Source: Atopobium sp. oral taxon 810 str. F0209 (GTDB lineage: Bacteria > Actinomycetota > Coriobacteriia > Coriobacteriales > Atopobiaceae). From it: 48,928 nucleotides of DNA. Every line of letters starts with the position of its first letter. The first letter of the stretch is position 1. Positions 36,394 through 43,455 of this stretch are shown piece by piece. The stretch covers positions 5,886-54,813 of the forward strand of contig NZ_KE952954.1 of NCBI RefSeq assembly GCF_000466405.1, written 5' to 3'. The translations under genes were made by a program, and so were the position numbers. The notes below the pieces were generated by a model. It did not search any database and had not been told where the DNA came from. It saw only the letters and a list, made by a program, of their open reading frames with translations.

Positions 36394-38436
36394 ATGGCCG
36401 AAACGACAAGTACAAGCACGCAGACCTCTTGGGTCGCCAAGGACGATACCCTGCGCTATGAGTTGCTTGAAAATAACGGACCCAAGGGCGCCCCTGAGGG
36501 CGACCCTATCATGAGTATTCGCAACCTCAAGGTGTCTTTTGCAACCGAGGCAGGCCGAGTCGACGCCGTACGTGGTGTTAACTTTGACCTTTGGCGCGGG
36601 CGCACCTTGGGCATTGTAGGCGAGTCGGGTTCAGGCAAGTCGGTAACTGCTCTTTCTTTGATTGGCCTTCTTGATGACAATGCTCATGTCACTGGTTCGG
36701 TCAAATTTGATGGAGAAGAGCTGGTAGGCAAGACGGACGAGGAGATGGCAGCCTTCCGCGGCAAATCCATCTCAATGATTTTCCAAGACCCTCTGTCTGC
36801 CTTGACACCTATGTTTAGTATTGGTGATCAGCTAGCAGAAACTTTGCTAATTCATAACCCCAATATGACCAATCAGCAGCTACATGATCGCTGCATCGAA
36901 CTGCTTACCATGGTTGGTATTACCAACCCTGAGGATCGTCTGGACGCCTATCCTCACGAGTTTTCTGGCGGTATGCGTCAGCGCGTTGTTATTGCCATTG
37001 CTATTGCTAATGACCCTGATGTCATCATTGCAGACGAGCCTACCACAGCACTCGACGTAACCATTCAGGCACAGATTTTAGATGTACTCGCCGTAGCCCA
37101 ACGTGAGACGGGCGCCGCTGTTGTCCTAATTACCCACGACTTGGGTGTTATCGCGGGCACCGCAGACGATGTCTTGGTTATGTATGCTGGTCGTGCTGTC
37201 GAGCGCGCCAGTATCGATACGATCTTTGACCAGCCTTCTCATCCTTACACCATGGGCCTTTTGGGTGCTGTTCCCAAACCCCACATGGCGGCTGAGCATC
37301 GTCTGGTTCCCATCAAGGGCAATCCCCCTTCACTGGCCGCTATTCCCAAGGGTTGCCCCTTCTCACCGCGTTGCCCCATGGCAAGCGGATCATGCTTTGA
37401 GATTGAGCCAACTCTTGATCCTTTTAATGCTGCCGAAGGCCACCTTGTAAGCTGTCACAAGCTCGCAACCATCCGCGATCGCCACTTAAACTTCCAGGAT
37501 GTATATCCCGAGCTTGAGCCCTTGCCTGCCAAGTGGGCCGAAGTACCTCGCGATCAGCGACCCATTGTCCTTGAGGTCAAGGATTTGGTAAAGACTTTCC
37601 CTGTTCAGGGCAAGGGTTTAATTCGTCGTGACAAGGGTACGATGACCGCTGTTGACCATGTCTCTTTCAAGCTCCATGAGGGTGAGACACTGGCATTGGT
37701 TGGCGAGTCTGGCTCGGGTAAGTCCACCACCCTGATGCAGATCATGGATCTCGTTAAACCTGAAAGCGGCAGCATTACTGTACTGGGCAAGGATATTGCA
37801 ACCCTTAAAAACAACCGCGAGCGTCGCGAGCTTAGGCGTGATTTGCAAGTTATCTTCCAAGATCCCATGAGCTCGCTTGACCCTCGTATGCCCATCTATG
37901 ATGTGCTGGCAGAACCCCTACGTGCGCAAAAGTGGGCACCCAAGGATATAAATAAACGTATCGGTGAACTGATGCATCTTGTCGGTATCAATCCCGACTA
38001 TGTTGACCGCTTCCCCTCTCAGTTCTCAGGTGGGCAACGTCAGCGTATTGCTATTGCACGTGCCCTTGCTACCAGCCCCAAGATTTTGCTGCTTGATGAG
38101 CCTATTGCCTCCTTGGATGTCTCCATTCAGGCAGGTATCATCAACCTGCTTGAAGATCTGCAGGTACAGCTCAAGATTTCTTATCTCTTTGTTGCCCATG
38201 ACCTGGCAGTTATTCGCCACATCTCCGACAGTGTTGCCGTTATGCACCTAGGCAAGATTGTCGAGCAGGGAGATACTGAGGAAGTCTTTACCAATCCGCA
38301 AGATCCCTACACTCAGGCTCTGCTTTCTGCTATCCCCATTCCTGACCCCAAGATTGAACGCACGCGCGAGCGCATGGTCTATCAGGATGGCAAGTTGGTT
38401 TCCTCCTCTAGTCTCCTTTCTGGCCATAAGGGTTAA
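36394..38436 (+). CDS. Fused peptide ABC transporter ATPase (OppD-OppF in one chain)
   Basis: A 680-residue protein with two complete ABC cassettes. The first has Walker A GESGSGKS at 76-83, signature FSGGMRQR, Walker [13 protein letters not shown], and an oligopeptide-type cysteine module GCPFSPRCPMASGSC near 320-335. The second has Walker A GESGSGKS at 437-444, signature FSGGQRQR and Walker B ILLLDEPIASLD. Where the leftward operon uses separate OppD and OppF, here both ATPases are one polypeptide. A hairpin terminator follows, separating it from the substrate-binding gene. Confidence 0.95.
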   Translation: MAETTSTSTQTSWVAKDDTLRYELLENNGPKGAPEGDPIMSIRNLKVSFATEAGRVDAVRGVNFDLWRGRTLGIVGESGSGKSVTALSLIGLLDDNAHVTGSVKFDGEELVGKTDEEMAAFRGKSISMIFQDPLSALTPMFSIGDQLAETLLIHNPNMTNQQLHDRCIELLTMVGITNPEDRLDAYPHEFSGGMRQRVVIAIAIANDPDVIIADEPTTALDVTIQAQILDVLAVAQRETGAAVVLITHDLGVIAGTADDVLVMYAGRAVERASIDTIFDQPSHPYTMGLLGAVPKPHMAAEHRLVPIKGNPPSLAAIPKGCPFSPRCPMASGSCFEIEPTLDPFNAAEGHLVSCHKLATIRDRHLNFQDVYPELEPLPAKWAEVPRDQRPIVLEVKDLVKTFPVQGKGLIRRDKGTMTAVDHVSFKLHEGETLALVGESGSGKSTTLMQIMDLVKPESGSITVLGKDIATLKNNRERRELRRDLQVIFQDPMSSLDPRMPIYDVLAEPLRAQKWAPKDINKRIGELMHLVGINPDYVDRFPSQFSGGQRQRIAIARALATSPKILLLDEPIASLDVSIQAGIINLLEDLQVQLKISYLFVAHDLAVIRHISDSVAVMHLGKIVEQGDTEEVFTNPQDPYTQALLSAIPIPDPKIERTRERMVYQDGKLVSSSSLLSGHKG

Positions 38437-38465
38437 GCATAGCTTCATTGCAAATAAACAAGCTG

Positions 38466-38497
38466 AAAGTGATTCGCAATTTGCGGGTCACTTTTTT
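38466..38497 (+). terminator. Terminator after fused OppDF gene
   Basis: AAAGTGA pairs with TCACTTT, with an inner CGCAA/TTGCG stem, followed by a run of T. It lies 30 bp after the ATPase stop, so the downstream binding-protein gene is expected to have its own promoter in the following ~150 bp. Confidence 0.85.
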
Positions 38498-38654
38498 GTA
38501 TGTACAGGACATTCTTGGCATTATGTAACAGACTAGAAACGTCTATCCACAGATATGCCACCACTTTTTATGTGATTTCTAATAGGATATTGCGGAGCAC
38601 CAAAAGGTGCTTTTTCAGCACCAGTTACCTGTTCGCTGACATTTTGGAGGAAAC

Positions 38655-40427
38655 ATGGCACTTTCTCGTCGTTCGTTCTTGGGTATGGCAGGCACTGCTG
38701 CCACCATCGCCGGACTTGGTCTGGCTGGCTGCGGCAAGTCTGGCAACAGCGGCGCTGGCTCTAACGCAGGCGACGCAGGCATCGAGCCCCAGAACGGCTC
38801 TCCCGCAACCACCCCGCTTGATAAGCTTCCCATCCCTGAGAAGGGCAAGATCTACAACAACCCGCTCGAGCGCGATGCAATCAAGGACGGCGGCACCCTC
38901 GTGCTCCCCGTTACCGAGATTGGCCCGGATTTCAACTACTTCAGCGTAAATGGCAACACCACCTACATAAGGTGGTTCTGGAGCCTTTACAACCAGGCTG
39001 CAGTTCTTTATGACTGCGATCCTACTGCAAAGGAATTCAAGCCCAACCCCAACTTTGTTGAGTCCAGCTCTGTTGAAGATAAGGACAGTAAGCAGGTTGT
39101 AACCATCAATCTCGCCGAGAAGGCAGTCTTTAACGATGGCACCCCCATCGATTGGACCGCTATTAAGGCCCTGTGGACCTGCATGAATGGCCAAAACAAG
39201 GACTTTACTCCTTCTAGTACCGACGGCTTTGATCAGATTTCAAGCGTCGAGAAGGGTGAGAATGACAAGCAGGCTATCATCACCTTTGATAAACCTTACT
39301 ACCCCTATGAGGCTCTGATGGGTGCTCTACATCCCGCAGCTGCTGATCCTAAGGTCTTCAACGAAGGATGGGTCAACAACTGGCACAACGAGTGGGGCTG
39401 CGGTCCTTTCGTCATCGACAAGGCCGACGAGACTGAAATTACCTTTGTACGCAATGACAAATGGTGGGGCGATGAGGCTAAACTCGAGTCCATCACCTTC
39501 AAGCAGATGGACGCTCAGGCAATGTTCAACGCCTTCAAGAATGGTGAGATTGACGCAACTGAAGCTGGTCAAAGCGGTACTGCCGAGATGCTCTCCAACT
39601 TCTTGGGTATGGAAAACACCGAAGTACGTCGTGGCGACTCCCCCAGCATTGCTTGCATCGAGGTCAACGCTTCCCGTGAGGGCCTCAAGGACATTGCAGT
39701 CCGCAAGGCTTTCGCCCAATGCATCAACACCGAGACCATCTTGGGCATCGTCTATCAGGGCGTTAACTGGTCTGAGAAGCGCTTGGGCTCGCTGATTATT
39801 CTGCCTTGGATGGACGGCTATGAGAGCAACCTGCCCAAGGATGTCACTGATCCCAAGCCTGGCGACGAGCAGATTGCTGCCGCCAAGAAGACCCTTGAGG
39901 ATGCTGGCTACACCATGGGCAAGGACGGTTACTACGAGAAGGACGGCAAGCAGGTCGCCTTTACCTTTACCGCCATTGGTGACTCCAACACCGTCAAGAA
40001 TCGTGCAGCCGCTATCCAGAAGATGGCTAAGGATGCTGGCATGAAGATTGACATCGACAACAAGCCTAGTTCTGAGTTCTCCAAGACTCTGACCGGCGGC
40101 AACTGGGATACCTTCCTCCTTGGTTGGAACTCCAGCTCTGCTTCCTACAACAACGGTAAGCAGATCTTTGGCATCGACAGCTTCTCCAACTTCACGCACA
40201 CTGGCTCCAAGGAGCTCGACGAGAAGTTTGTCGCTGTCACCGGCATCTCCGATCACGCTGAGCAGATGAAGGCCTTCAACGAGGCTGAGAAAGAAGCTCT
40301 CGCTTCTTACGCATTCATCCCTCTGTACGCTGGTGCAGACTGCATGCTCTGCAAGGCTGGTCTTGCCAACTGGGGCCCCGCTCTGCTCTCCGGCATCCAG
40401 GCCGAGAACATCGGTTGGGCAAAGTAA
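38655..40427 (+). CDS. Peptide ABC transporter substrate-binding lipoprotein (system 2)
   Basis: A 590-residue family-5 SBP. The signal holds a twin-arginine motif SRRSFLG (4-10) and a lipobox ending AGC (C26), predicting Tat export and lipid anchoring; a Ser/Gly/Ala linker follows. Family-5 features include AVFNDGTPIDWTAIKALW and CGPFVIDKADETEITFVRND. TTTTGGAGGAAAC precedes the ATG. Codons are strongly C-ending compared with neighbouring permease genes, as in rpsA, so it is probably abundant. It is bracketed by terminators and therefore a separate transcription unit. Confidence 0.94.
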   Translation: MALSRRSFLGMAGTAATIAGLGLAGCGKSGNSGAGSNAGDAGIEPQNGSPATTPLDKLPIPEKGKIYNNPLERDAIKDGGTLVLPVTEIGPDFNYFSVNGNTTYIRWFWSLYNQAAVLYDCDPTAKEFKPNPNFVESSSVEDKDSKQVVTINLAEKAVFNDGTPIDWTAIKALWTCMNGQNKDFTPSSTDGFDQISSVEKGENDKQAIITFDKPYYPYEALMGALHPAAADPKVFNEGWVNNWHNEWGCGPFVIDKADETEITFVRNDKWWGDEAKLESITFKQMDAQAMFNAFKNGEIDATEAGQSGTAEMLSNFLGMENTEVRRGDSPSIACIEVNASREGLKDIAVRKAFAQCINTETILGIVYQGVNWSEKRLGSLIILPWMDGYESNLPKDVTDPKPGDEQIAAAKKTLEDAGYTMGKDGYYEKDGKQVAFTFTAIGDSNTVKNRAAAIQKMAKDAGMKIDIDNKPSSEFSKTLTGGNWDTFLLGWNSSSASYNNGKQIFGIDSFSNFTHTGSKELDEKFVAVTGISDHAEQMKAFNEAEKEALASYAFIPLYAGADCMLCKAGLANWGPALLSGIQAENIGWAK

Positions 40428-40455
40428 GCTCGTCTTACGCCAAATAAGCGCGGCT

Positions 40456-40484
40456 GAGAGCCTCCTTCGGGAGGCTCTCTTTTT
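40456..40484 (+). terminator. Terminator after system-2 SBP gene
   Basis: GAGAGCCTCC and GGAGGCTCTC form a perfect 10-bp stem with a TTCG tetraloop followed by five T. One of the clearest terminators in the window. Confidence 0.96.
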
Positions 40485-40542
40485 ATTGCCGCGAGATTCA
40501 CGATATGTTGCGAGTCATCTCAAGCCTCGCCCCGCCCTGCTT

Positions 40543-40906
40543 GCCAAACGCCACATGTCGTTTCATGCCCAAGCGCCAAAAGCCACGTTCTATTTCACTT
40601 TTTTTGCCAAAAGCCACATTGCATTTCACGCGAAAAAAATCTACCTGCACAAATGCTGATGGCAATGAAGAGATCTGTGACTTCTGACATTTTTTTGAAG
40701 TAATCCGTGGCTTTTGGCACATAGAGCTGCGTCATTTGAAATGATATGTGGCTTTTGGCAAACAAGGCCGTGTTGGTTGAAAGAATGTGTGGCGTTTGGC
40801 AAATAGGGCCGCGCTGGATGAAATGATCGGTATTTTGGCAAGCAAAGCAGCGAGGGGATGAAATAACCGGTAGCATTTGACATGGCGCAGTGGCGCAAGG
40901 CATGAA
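40543..40906. repeat. Inverted tandem array of ~41/31-bp units
   Basis: Nine imperfect units built on TGTGGCTTTTGGCA and TGAAATGA. Three are in minus orientation (cores at 40543, 40575, 40606; spacings 32 and 31) and six in plus orientation (starts near 40674, 40704, 40745, 40786, 40827, 40867; spacings 30, then 41, 41, 41, 40). The two sets face away from a central ~60-bp spacer. The array fills the 420 bp between two convergent terminators. Unit lengths are not multiples of three and no conserved frame exists, so it is noncoding. Confidence 0.85.
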
Positions 40907-40933
40907 AAAACCCGCAGGGGAAACTGCGGGTTT
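40905..40933 (-). terminator. Terminator of secG
   Basis: AAACCCGCAG pairs with CTGCGGGTTT around a six-base loop, followed on the minus strand by further T. It lies 25 bp after the secG stop. Confidence 0.9.
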
Positions 40934-40957
40934 GGACGTACGCGATGTAAGCAGGGC

Positions 40958-41206
40958 TTAGATGGTGCCAAGAGGGAAAGTCAGGGCCATAATCACGATG
41001 CACAAACCAAAGACCACCGCAGAAATAACAGTCAAACGGTCAAGATTCTTTTCCCAAACAGCAGAGCCAGCAGCGGAATTGTACATGGAGCTAGCAATCA
41101 TGTCAGAGACGCCTGTTCCTTTGCCAGAGTGCATCAGGATAAGCAACCCCGTGAACAAACCAGAAGCAATAAGCAGAACAACAAGGATGATATTAAGCAC
41201 GTTCAC
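40958..41206 (-). CDS. secG: Preprotein translocase subunit SecG
   Basis: Small accessory subunit of the SecYEG channel. With GTG at 41206 as start (AAGGAG seven bases upstream) the protein is 82 residues, normal for SecG. It has two membrane segments (LNIILVVLLIASGLFTGLLI and VISAVVFGLCIVIMALTF) joined by a loop with SGKGTGVSDM and a WEKNLDRLT block, as in the family. A longer frame from 41263 has no family support. It is a single-gene unit, divergent from the Gph-like gene. Confidence 0.95.
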   Translation of the reverse strand: MNVLNIILVVLLIASGLFTGLLILMHSGKGTGVSDMIASSMYNSAAGSAVWEKNLDRLTVISAVVFGLCIVIMALTFPLGTI

Positions 41207-41258
41207 AAAAGACTCCTTCACGCGGTAGACACAACCGCATACCAACTCCAAGACGGAT

Positions 41259-41273
41259 AGCATAGAATTCTAG
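41259..41273. promoter_or_regulatory. Near-palindromic candidate -10 shared by divergent secG and gph-like genes
   Basis: GCATAGAATTCTAGC contains TAGAAT on both strands; on the minus strand it is preceded by TGC, giving an extended -10 (TGCTAGAAT) for secG. The opposing TAGAAT could serve the phosphatase gene. No clear -35 elements were found. Confidence 0.3.
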
Positions 41274-41325
41274 CAGAATAGCATCTATTAGTGCTTGCCA
41301 CATCGTTTCAAGACTAAGGATACAT

Positions 41326-41976
41326 ATGGCTTATTCAGCAGCAATTTTTGATATGGATGGCACCATCTTGAATACCCTTGAGGACCTCTGGTCCTCGGTT
41401 AACTATGCCCTCGAGCTCCACGGCATGCCCAAAAAAAGTCATGAAGAAACTCGCCGCAATCTAGGTAATGGTATGGAGTTTCTCATTGGACATTCGGTAC
41501 CCGCACATACGCCTGAGTCGCTAACACAGCAAATCCTAGCAGAGTTCAAAGCTTATTATGCAGATCACTGCGCACAGGCAACTGCCCCCTATCCAGGTAT
41601 ATATGAGCTGCTCGATGCCTTACACGCGCAAAATATTCGCTGCGCTGTGGTTTCTAACAAGGGCGATTTCGCTGTTCAGGAACTTGTGAAGCAGTATTTC
41701 CCTGGTAGGTTTGATATTGCCGTCGGTGAGCGCGAAAGCGTGCGGCGCAAACCCGCTCCCGACATGGTACAAGCAGCGCTCAAAAGCTTTGGACTCACAC
41801 CAGCTGATTGTGTCTACATTGGCGACTCAGAAGTTGACATCGATACCGCTCACAATACTGGCTGTGACTGTATTGTGGTGGGTTGGGGCCTCCGTGACCA
41901 TGACTTTTTGCTTGAGCATGGAGCGCCACGTATTGTCAATGACACAACAGCACTGCTGCAGACAATCCTAAGCTAG
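41326..41976 (+). CDS. gph: HAD-family phosphatase, phosphoglycolate phosphatase-like
   Basis: A 216-residue haloacid-dehalogenase hydrolase. Motif I is FDMDGTILNT with nucleophile D9 and acid/base D11; motif II is VVSNKGD; the motif III/IV region has RRKPAPDMV and YIGDSEVDIDTAHNTG. A helical cap (residues ~15-85) fits the Gph/PgmB subfamily. TAAGGA lies upstream of the ATG. The true substrate (2-phosphoglycolate, pyrophosphate or a sugar phosphate) cannot be determined from sequence. Confidence 0.9.
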   Translation: MAYSAAIFDMDGTILNTLEDLWSSVNYALELHGMPKKSHEETRRNLGNGMEFLIGHSVPAHTPESLTQQILAEFKAYYADHCAQATAPYPGIYELLDALHAQNIRCAVVSNKGDFAVQELVKQYFPGRFDIAVGERESVRRKPAPDMVQAALKSFGLTPADCVYIGDSEVDIDTAHNTGCDCIVVGWGLRDHDFLLEHGAPRIVNDTTALLQTILS

Positions 41977-42295
41977 TTGAAACTCAAAGCAACGACGAAG
42001 CACAATATGCTTGGCACACGCCGCAGGCAGACGCGATTTACTTATCCTACAAAACGCATAAGCAAAAAAGAAACCAACAAATTCTTGATATTCACAATGC
42101 CTTCAAAGCATGCTCACCAAGGCATCATTTATGCTTATTTTTTGGGCAATCAACTGCGGATTTTGTATTTTTTCCTCAGAAAATCCCGCGAATACAACGC
42201 TTACCTATCGGTAAATGGCTGTGCGTATAAAAACAGTAATTTCGGGCTACTATTGGATTATGGAAGCATCGCTCATCCGAGGAAAGGTGGCACAC
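41977..42295. other. 319-bp AT-rich intergenic region, possible promoter
   Basis: No coding region is credible here: an open frame across it has a TTG start and no ribosome site. It is AT-rich compared with its surroundings. A TTACC-tatc-GGTAA dyad (42201-42213) precedes a TATAAA -10-like box (42226-42231), likely the promoter zone of the small gene that follows. Confidence 0.45.
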
Positions 42296-42604
42296 ATGGG
42301 CAAGAAAGCTGCTGAGGCACTCGAGATTAATTACGACGAGCTCGCCGACTATCTGCACTGCAATCACTCAGTGTATATGAAGGTCGACGGCAATGTCTAT
42401 TACCTGACCGACGTTAACTTCGAGGCGTGGCGTGCACAGGACACCAGCAGGCGTAATAGCAAGAATCACTTTGTAGATTGCAGTCCTTTGGTTCCTACGG
42501 TCGACGAGTTCTTGGCTCTTCCCTTCATCCACGGCAAAACCATCAAGGATGTCTTCTCCGACTCCAAGTTCTACGCATCTATTTCTGGTGAGAAGAGCGC
42601 GTAA
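42296..42604 (+). CDS. Small conserved-looking protein of unknown function
   Basis: A 102-residue acidic soluble protein beginning MGKKAAEALEINYDELADYL. I do not recognise a family. GGAAAGGTGG lies just before the ATG at 42296, which I prefer over 42215. Codons are strongly C-ending (for example GAC, CTC, GCC, TTC), like rpsA and the system-2 SBP gene, suggesting high expression. No signal peptide, membrane segment or cysteine motif is seen; the middle is basic (RRNSKNHF), the ends acidic. It has its own promoter zone and a downstream hairpin, so it is a monocistronic unit. Confidence 0.75.
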   Translation: MGKKAAEALEINYDELADYLHCNHSVYMKVDGNVYYLTDVNFEAWRAQDTSRRNSKNHFVDCSPLVPTVDEFLALPFIHGKTIKDVFSDSKFYASISGEKSA

Positions 42605-42648
42605 GCAAAGCCGATCGTAGCTTTGTACGAAGTTCTAAAACGACTCGG

Positions 42649-42674
42649 GGTCCGCTGGCGTAAGTCAGCGGACC
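42649..42674 (+). terminator. Hairpin after the small orphan gene
   Basis: GGTCCGCTG and CAGCGGACC form a perfect 9-bp stem with an 8-base loop, 45 bp after the stop. Only a weak T stretch follows, so termination efficiency is uncertain. Confidence 0.65.
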
Positions 42675-42849
42675 TTAGTCATAAGAGCAGAACAAAAATG
42701 CAAGCAAAGCCATGCATACAGAACAAAAAGTGTGTCTGATTATGCGTCATACATAGAGCCTGAGATGACCCCAGACACAGCCTTAAGTTGTTAAGAAGCA
42801 GGCCACAACAACCCTCAACGCGCTACGTGTTACGGCGCAAAGCTGCAAC

Positions 42850-43020
42850 GGGTCGAAAACGGTTCACGATTCATCAGCTCCATCGGAATTCGGTTCACGA
42901 TTCATCATTGACCAAAAAATTTTCCAGGCCTTTTGTGAAGCCAAACGTGGAAAAGGAACCCTTTCCGAGTGGGATGATGAAAGAGGAACCCTCTTCCCAA
43001 ATGGGGCAGTGAATGAGGAG
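42850..43020. repeat. GGTTCA/GGAACC units at 30-31-bp spacing
   Basis: GGTTCACGATTCATC occurs at 42861 and 42892 (31 bp apart), and GGAACCCTTTCC / GGAACCCTCTTCC at 42955 and 42985 (30 bp apart). Read on the minus strand the first pair resembles the 27.6-kb units (GTGAACC, then TTCCG, then GAATC). Confidence 0.7.
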
Positions 43021-43056
43021 CTTTAGAGGCGATGCACGATGAACCCCTTTCCCCGC

Positions 43057-43167
43057 ACTGCCAAAATTTCGATAGATGGTTCGTTTCGATAGATGGTTCA
43101 TCCTTCGGACTTGCGAAAAAAATGACCAGCGGTTTTACGTTTGCTCACTTCGAAGGATGAACCATTT
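43057..43167. repeat. 17-bp direct repeat and perfect 15-bp inverted repeat around GGTTCA
   Basis: TTTCGATAGATGGTTC occurs twice in tandem, 17 bp apart (second GGTTCA at 43095). ATGGTTCATCCTTCG (43093-43107) and its exact inverse complement (43151-43165) flank a 43-bp loop, so the GGTTCA and TGAACC cores start 63 bp apart, close to the 62-bp spacing at the window's right end. Confidence 0.75.
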
Positions 43168-43326
43168 GCGGTTGATATTTGTGGCTTGTGTTTGTGGTGT
43201 GTATCCCACCCGTATTCCAAATAGCGAAACTTGCATGTGTTGGAAAGCATCTTTTCCTCTATCACTTATCGGTTGCACGCCTGCGTATGTGTCAGACCAC
43301 GGCATTTCCCTATACGCTCAGAGCCG

Positions 43327-43358
43327 AAAAGAGGCGCTGACCTATGTCAACGCCTCTA
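43327..43358 (-). terminator. Terminator of the hydrogenase-homologue gene
   Basis: On the minus strand an 11-bp stem (GAGGCGTTGAC with GTCAGCGCCTC, one mismatch, 4-base loop) is followed by TTTT. It lies about 100 bp after the stop. Confidence 0.8.
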
Positions 43359-43455
43359 AAATCAGACACACTTTTATCCTATAAACTCTGTGCCATATAT
43401 CCCAGAGCACGTTAAACATAAGCTCTGCTTGGTTATACCTATTTGCGCAAATTAC

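Larger units (their letters stand above)
42726..43375. mobile_element. Gene-free 650-bp segment bounded by 16-bp inverted repeats (MITE-like candidate)
   Basis: AAAAGTGTGTCTGATT (42726-42741) and AATCAGACACACTTTT (43360-43375) are exact inverse complements. Between them there is no credible gene but several GGTTCA-type repeats, a 15-bp inverted repeat, a hairpin TGTGTCTG/CAGACACA next to the left end, and the terminator of the hydrogenase homologue near the right end. I could not find a target-site duplication. A non-autonomous element is one reading; two independently placed repeats is another. Confidence 0.4.

Noticed and set aside
39327-40256. 309-codon minus-strand frame opposite the system-2 SBP gene
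   Set aside because: An antisense shadow of a codon-biased gene; the plus-strand protein has a full signal peptide and family-5 SBP motifs.
40595-41003. Overlapping open frames inside the 41-bp repeat array
   Set aside because: Unit lengths of 31 and 41 bp shift frame at every unit and the translations share no conserved pattern.
41977-42315. 112-codon frame between the phosphatase gene and the small orphan gene
   Set aside because: TTG start without ribosome site, Lys/Asn-rich AT-driven composition, and it overlaps the better supported start at 42296.
43076-43384. 102-codon open frame in the hydrogenase-side spacer
   Set aside because: No ribosome site, Cys/Arg-rich unlikely composition, and it runs through an inverted repeat and a terminator.
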